From NCBI GenBank assembly GCA_037043015.1, contig CM073323.1, positions 25,386,758 to 25,450,757 of the forward strand: 64,000 nucleotides of DNA. The letters are read 5' to 3'. Position numbers and translations under genes: made by a program. Shown here one piece after another: positions 57,748-64,000 of this stretch (within the stretch, counting starts at the first letter, position 1; each line of letters begins with the position of its first letter). The notes under the pieces are model-generated. The model made no database searches, was not told the origin of the DNA, and saw only the letters and a list, made by a program, of their open reading frames with translations. The DNA comes from Bryum argenteum. Taxonomy: Eukaryota; Streptophyta; Bryopsida; Bryales; Bryaceae.

Positions 57748-60700
57748 TCACTTCGTAGCTGCTTGGGCAGCTGCCAAACGGGCTATGGGCACCCTGCATA
57801 GATCACCATCCCTCGCTTCGTCAATAATAGTTGGATCATATTTTCAAATATTCATACAGAGCAGGAATGTTGGTTCGATCATCAAAAGAGAGGCAAACTG
57901 ATAGCAGATTGTATACTGAAAAGACTCGCACCTGAATGGAGAGCACGACACATAGTCGAGACCGATTTTGGCGAAAAATGCCACCGACGATGGTTCACCT
58001 CCATGCTCGCCACACACTCCAACCTACATGGACGATTGTGAATTGTTTAATTATGATGCATAACGTCGTTGATATGTGTAGACCTAAGTTGAAGAACGCC
58101 TACTCAGAACATGATTGTAGATTGAAAACTAGCATAGTGGCGTTCAAATATAGATTGCTGAGAAACTAGCTAATGCCGGAAACTGGTCGTAGAAGATGTG
58201 AAACGTACCTTCAAATCTGGTCGTGCAGTACGACCCCGATCCTTGGCAATAACGATCAGTTGTCCTACACCTCGTTGATCCAGTACCTGTCGGGAGCATT
58301 TCAATTTGATGATTTTCGGTCTTGTATTTTTTAAGGGTGCGAACTATTCATGGGGTGAACAATTTTCGCATACAAGATAGGACGAAGAATGTGAGTACCT
58401 CAAATGGGTCATGCTGGAGAATGCCTCTTGCCAGGTAGGAAGGTAAAAACTTGCTCACATCATCTCGGCTATAGCCGAACGTCATCTGTGTCAAGTCATT
58501 TGTACCGAACGAAAAGAAATCGGCATGCACTGCGATCTGTACACAGAATATGAAACTGTAAGGGATGTTTTTCTACTCCTGGAAGAAGATTGCTGTAAAA
58601 TGAAGTGCAATACGACAAATGTAGCTCTGAAAAAAAGCAGGTAGCAGATTTGAACCAGTTACAGTTGTATTGTACCTCATCTGCTACGAGAGCTGCCCTG
58701 GGAATTTCGATCATAGTTCCAACTTTGTACGCAAGAGTTAATCCAGTCTCTGTGAACACCTCCTTGGCAACATCGTGAATCAAATCAACCTGATGTTTCA
58801 GCTCCTGCGAAAAAGATGGAACGCCCAGTTTGTGAACTGTTCATTTGCAACATCGACGTATGATGGAAAATAGTTTTGAGCTTACCTGCGGCGTTCCTAC
58901 GAGAGGAACCATGATTTCTGGGAAGACTGTGATGCCCTGGTTTGACATCGCAGTAGCCGCCTGAAAAATTGCTTTGGCTTGCATCTGTGACAACTCTGGG
59001 TACGAGATTCCCAACCTGGATGCACATGATACGGATCAATCAGAGTTGCAAAATTGTGCATGAAATGCATAATTGGTACTACGAGAGGTTTTTCGATTTC
59101 CTTACCGACAACCGCGGAATCCAAGCATAGGATTGACTTCTGACAGTTTCTCGATCCGATTGAGAACTTCCTCCTCTTTGATTCCTGTCGCTGCTGCAAG
59201 CTCTTCGACAATCTCGTCTACATCGCCCTCCGGTAGAAACTCGTGTAGAGGGGGATCCAGCAATCGAATCGTCACCGGAAGTCCTGTCAACACAACGGAC
59301 GAGCTACATCAACAACAACGCCCTACAAATATGAGCCTGGATACCATAGAATTATCAAAGCTAGAGCAGTGCAACTTGCCATCCATCACACGGAATATGC
59401 CCTCGAAATCAGAACGCTGATAGGGGAGTAGTTTATCAAGGGCAACTTGACGTTCTGTAGTGGTTGAAGCCATGATCATCTGCCGAACTGCTTTGATCCT
59501 CTCGTCAGAAGCAAAGAACTGGAAGCCAACCACTCGTCTTAGTTTCAAGTGAGGTGAACGCAGATAAGAACAGAGCAATAATAGAATCAGCTTCTTCATC
59601 TAATGAACTAAGCAAACAAAGAGCCAGAAATTACCATATGTTCCGTCCTGCAAAGACCAATGCCCTCTGCTCCGTTCTTGCGAGCAGCCAAAGCATCCTC
59701 GGGTGTGTCGGCATTCGCCATGACCTGAATCATTCATTGATGTCAGAGAGACGTCCTTTGTGAAGATGCAACAACTCACGAAGCTGTCAGGAGTTCAGCA
59801 TGAACCTTCAGTTTTCGGCAATCATCAACCCAGCCCATGAAGACTCCCAAATCGCCACTGATTGCTGGAGGAGCCAGTGGCTGCTTGCCCAGTACAACCT
59901 CCCCTGTTGATCCATTGAGTGATAACCAGTCACCCTCGTACAAAGTCTGGCCACCCGCTTGTAAAGTCTGCGCTTGCAACATCACAAACTCAAGAATCAA
60001 TAGAGAGCTTACCAAGCACGTACTGTAAGTGAATGTTTGATATATGCCGTGGGCCTAAAGCTGCCAGTTTCAGATGCAGGGAGTGATACAGATTGAAAGA
60101 AAACGTACCCTGTTCGTTTCATTAACACGGATTTCGGAGCAGCCAGAGACGCAACACTTGCCCCAGCCGCGAGCAACAACGGCAGCATGGGAGGTCATAC
60201 CACCACGAGCAGTCAATATTCCCTCGGCTGCATGCATACCGCCCACATCTTCTGGACTGGTTTCATTGCGGACCTGCAGTACGAGTTCTTCAATTAATCA
60301 CCAATTCGACTTGCCTGAAGAAAATTCACGGCAAGAATAAAGAACGATCTTTACCAAGATAGTTGGTTTTCCTTGTGCATGCCAAGCCTCGGCATCCTCT
60401 GCAGAGAAGACAACTTGGCCCACAGCAGCTCCAGGCGACGCAGGTAGTCCCGTTGCGATCACTTTACTCTTGTACAGCGCTGGGTTGTCAAACTACTACC
60501 ATCATAAAACAGAGCTTCAGATTAGCAATTTTCGGAAAGAGTTGGGAACATGTTTCAGTGCAGTCAAATATCTGATACCTGCGGATGAAGGAGCTGATCC
60601 AGGTGCTGTGGCTCTACTCTATGAATCGCCACCGCTCTGTCAATCAAGCCTTCGTTCACCATGTCCACCGCGATCTTTACCGCCCCTGCTCCTGTGCGCT

Positions 60701-62998
60701 TCCCCGATCGGCATTGCAGCATCCACAATCTACCCTCTTGCACCGTGAATTCAATATCCTGGAAACACATTCATGCTTGCCTGGGTTAAGTATTCTTAAT
60801 ACCCTTGACGAGGTTCATATCAAACGAATTTTCACAACCAGATGTGTACAAAGCAGTTACCATCATCTCCTTGTAGTGAGATTCCAGTATATCGCAATTG
60901 TCAAGCAGCTCCTTGTAAGCATCTGGAAGTGCTCGTCGCATTGTGTCGATATCTTCGGGTGTTCGAATGCCTGCTACAACATCTTCTCCCTGCGCGCACA
61001 TATTCATTCGCCATCAAGAGATTGAACAGTAACTTCAGAAGCATATTTCCATTTCTCAGCGAAGATAGGATATGATCCCTTCCTTTGATTGACATTCATA
61101 TTAACATCTGGAAGCATTTGGGGGTTAAGCAAACAAAACACTCTGAAAGGTTGAAACTTCTGTAGCTGAAAATTATGAAAGATAAGCCACTTGAAATTTC
61201 AATGCAAACCTGCGCATTAATGAGATATTCTCCATAGAGTTTCTTCTCGCCCGTGCTGGGATTGCGGGTGAAGAGCACACCTGTGCCAGAATCAGGGCCC
61301 ATGTTTCCAAACACCATGGCCTGTATGTTCACAGCCGTGCCGTTCAAGCCAGAGATCTGGTTGATGCTACGGTACTTCACAGCTCGAGAGCTGTTCCATG
61401 AATCGAACACTGCAATCACCGCCAACCGCATCTGCTCCACAGGATCTGCCAAAATTCAAATCACTTCTTTCAGTCTTCGGGATAATACTTGTTGATATGT
61501 ACGATGAGTAACGGCAACGGGGAAGTAAAGTTGTACCAGTGGGGAATGGTTTGCCAATAGCTTTCTGGTAGACGTCTTTGTACTTCTGTACAAGCTCCTT
61601 GAGATCTTCGGTTGTTAAATCAGTATCTTGATGCACTCCACGCGCATCTTTCATGCTTTCCAGCTCGTGCTCGTACAGGGAATGTGACACACCCATCACC
61701 TATGCAATGGCCCACAGATAGTTGACTAATTTAAGGCAACAGACTCAGAAAGAAAAATAAACTGCAATCGTATGTAAGCTGAAGCCAGATTCGCTCGCAA
61801 CTACACTCACCACACCTCCAAACATGTCGATGAAGCGCCGGTATGAATCATAAGCAAATCGTTCTCCACTGCGAGCAGCAAGACCTTGAACCACCTCGTC
61901 GTTTAACCCCAGATTCAAAACTGTGTCCATCATCCCGGGCATTGAAATCTGCACCACCTCAATCACTCGATGTCAATCCTACCAGTGATTTACGAGTCTC
62001 CAGGAAACTGACAAAATGCCGGCTAACCCTAACAGGCTCACTTTGCGCCCTACATTGTTTTAGCACGAAAATCAAATGCAACAGTTTGACCAACACATGC
62101 AATCTTCATCAGAAATGTAGCCAAATAAGAATTTTTTTGGTTATCATTGAAACTGTAGCATCGCATTTAGATGTATTTGCAAATGGTCCTCGATGGAGCT
62201 ACTGTAGGTAGTGATGAGAATTCTGAGAGGGGTCGATGGGAGACTTACAGCTGCTCCCGAACGGACAGAAATAAGGAGGGGATTGGCAGGATCACCCAGT
62301 GATGCACCCATATCCTCTTCTACAGTCCGCAAAGCTTCGATCACTTCTTCCCAGAGCCCGTCTGGTAACTTGCTGCCATTCAAGTTGTACTCGTGACACG
62401 TTTCAGTGGTGATGGTGAGCCCGGGCGGCACCGACAGCCCAATGCTCGACATTTCGGCGAGGTTTGCCCCCTTGCCACCAAGCTGCAATCCATCCAAATG
62501 CAGCAGTGGGGGATCCATGAGAATACTGTCGATTGATCGATAATCAGAAGCTTGACCATAGAGGAGAGTTTCAGCAGAAGTAGATGCTCACCAGGCTCTT
62601 CATGCCCATGTTTCCTTGGCTTCGTCCCTTCCCAAATGTGAATACTCTCTGCACAATCGCATCACTAAGTTGGTACAAGCAATCGGACGTGGTGACGAAA
62701 GGCGATCAAGGAAAGCAGGGGTGAAATGGACCTGCTTCGTTTGAGTAGGAGGGGATGCCAAGCTCTGCGCTCGAATAGTGAAGCCACTAGTTCGGCGTTG
62801 ACGAATTTCAACGGCACGAAAAGCGTCGCCATAGTTCACGCAGCTGCGCAAGCTGCGATGGGAAGACAATCTGCTATGCCCTTTCACTGTGACGACGTTA
62901 GCCGCTCCTGCTGCTGCCACGGGAGTCGAATTTGCACCACATCTTGCATCACAAGCTGCTTTCGAAGCTCCCAACTGCAAACCTCCCAACGTCTTCAT
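57748..62998 (-). CDS. PPDK: pyruvate, phosphate dikinase, chloroplast-type
   Basis: Twenty exons from ATG 62998 to TGA 57748 join in frame to 962 aa, the usual length of plant PPDK. It interconverts pyruvate, ATP and phosphate with phosphoenolpyruvate, AMP and pyrophosphate. The N-terminal ~88 residues are Ser/Ala/Arg-rich and look like a plastid transit peptide, before [19 protein letters not shown]. Landmarks are [12 protein letters not shown] (ATP-grasp), [17 protein letters not shown], the phosphohistidine loop [13 protein letters not shown] (regulatory Thr 541, catalytic His 543), [21 protein letters not shown], and [10 protein letters not shown] with catalytic Cys 921. Exons 5'-3': 62998-62732, 62648-62592, 62482-62249, 61948-61811, 61699-61537, 61445-61210, 60989-60861, 60758-60579, 60492-60355, 60273-60109, 59967-59806, 59724-59635, 59518-59380, 59283-59106, 59015-58886, 58804-58676, 58536-58399, 58286-58209, 58023-57932, 57793-57748. 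Intron 13 uses a GC donor. The regulatory Thr suggests control by the light/dark PPDK regulatory protein. Confidence 0.96.
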
Positions 62999-64000
62999 GC
63001 TTGTCGTTGCCTCGATCACTGCATTCAAGCGCCTATGCAACAAAAATCCGCAGTTGGAACACCTGAAAACGTGGTTTCTTCGAGTACTGGCGCTCCTACC
63101 TGCTGCCCACCTCTGTAATACGAAAACAGAACTCAGCACAAGACTCTTCAGAGCGTGTCCGGAACGGCAACGAGAAGCTACACTGTTCTTTCCAGCCTCT
63201 AAAAATCAAAAGCCTCAATCATGTGCTACCGAAAGTTCAGTCAACCCAATTCATAGCCACTAACGAATGATCCACACACGAAGCGACATGTTTGATCACA
63301 GCGTCTAAAACTGAAAGAGTTCGCCTAATTGTTCTCGCAAACCCACATAGTCACTGATCGGTCAAGGGCCCTAAGGTGATGTACCGCGATCAAGCAAGGA
63401 ATCGTCTGTCAGGCTCCAGAAGCAACTGATGAGTACACACGCACTTGCATTTTAACTTATCTGCACAATTACTAATTACAGTAGACAAAAAGGACGATCG
63501 CTTAATTGCTGTGTTCTTCGGGACGCTTCTAAAACATGAAGATGAGGAGTCATGCTCGCCTCAGGAAGATGACGGCGATGATTCCATCTCCGCAAAAAGG
63601 TACTTGGGACTGAGAGTACAACTCATTGCTCACACTTAGTCGCCAAAAAGCTGAAAAAAATATTTAAAAAGGAAGAAAAAGAATCAACTTTTTGATTCTC
63701 GTCTGTAATCTTCAGATGCTCATCCTTTCGAGCGTTTCGGGTGGGACCACGTGATACAGTAACGAGACCAGCACCGATTTCTAGGGTTCCCCTCACTAAG
63801 GCTTTTCTTTTCTTTTCTCGCAAGGCAACGACTGTAGACCTCAAATTAACTTCCTGGTGGGGTACGTGGATATGATGAAATATCTTATAATAAGAGCATG
63901 GGTGGGGTGCTTAGTTTGCCTAGGAAGAGCATTTACCAGCAATAACAAAGCTCTCATCGATTACATACAGTAGAAAGTGGTTATCTACGTGTACACTTCC
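62999..64000. other. PPDK upstream region
   Basis: The PPDK frame stays open upstream of the chosen start to another ATG at 63139, so a longer N-terminus is possible. The inner ATG ([12 protein letters not shown]) gives a more typical transit peptide. The rest is presumed promoter/5' UTR. Other frames here have no support. Confidence 0.5.

Overview
The window is nuclear DNA of a land plant. It carries GT-AG intron-rich genes with short introns (mostly 80-250 bp), a chloroplast-type pyruvate, phosphate dikinase, a plant-type HRD3/SEL1L, a serine carboxypeptidase and a local array of SINA-like RING genes in AT-rich DNA with many transposons. Short introns and small intergenic gaps suggest a seed-free plant such as a bryophyte, but the sequence alone does not fix the species.

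Layout. (1) 1-2178 is AT-rich DNA without genes, ending at a 102-bp near-perfect palindrome. (2) 2.3-8.6 kb starts with a GC-rich leader full of tandem repeats and continues into a decayed, spliced gene of unknown family. Its 3' half is still open (620 codons over two exons) and has a faint resemblance to beta-class DNA amino-methyltransferases. Every mapped intron carries copies of one 27-bp palindrome, absent from the exons. (3) 8.6-15.9 kb holds LTR-like sequence, a Ty3/gypsy element with nonsense and frameshift lesions, and a Ty1/copia RT fragment fused to its truncated 3' end. (4) 16-49.3 kb is an array of SINA-like E3 ligase genes. All share one phase-0 intron that splits the RING domain into an 81-bp first exon and a ~700-bp second exon. 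I read three intact genes (27991-28965 +, 32879-33914 -, 48246-49270 -), several broken ones and a set of solo first exons. The middle is a tandem segmental duplication (about 25.0-36.0 kb and 37.0-47.6 kb); both genes stayed intact in the left unit and both are broken in the right unit. Five transposons with definable ends lie here: a 948-bp fold-back element inside a SINA gene, a 2.6-kb CACTA element with a TGA target duplication, two TTAA-flanked piggyBac-like MITEs present in reciprocal duplication units, and a TAA-flanked PIF/Harbinger-like MITE. (5) 50.8-63 kb is ordinary gene space with three complete genes whose exons join in frame: serine carboxypeptidase (minus, 9 exons, 513 aa), HRD3/SEL1L (plus, 8 exons, 684 aa) and PPDK (minus, 20 exons, 962 aa).

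The carboxypeptidase and HRD3 genes are divergent and share a 556-bp intergenic region; HRD3 and PPDK are convergent. The SINA-like genes probably encode E3 ubiquitin ligases and HRD3 is an ER-associated degradation component, but I see no evidence that they are functionally linked.
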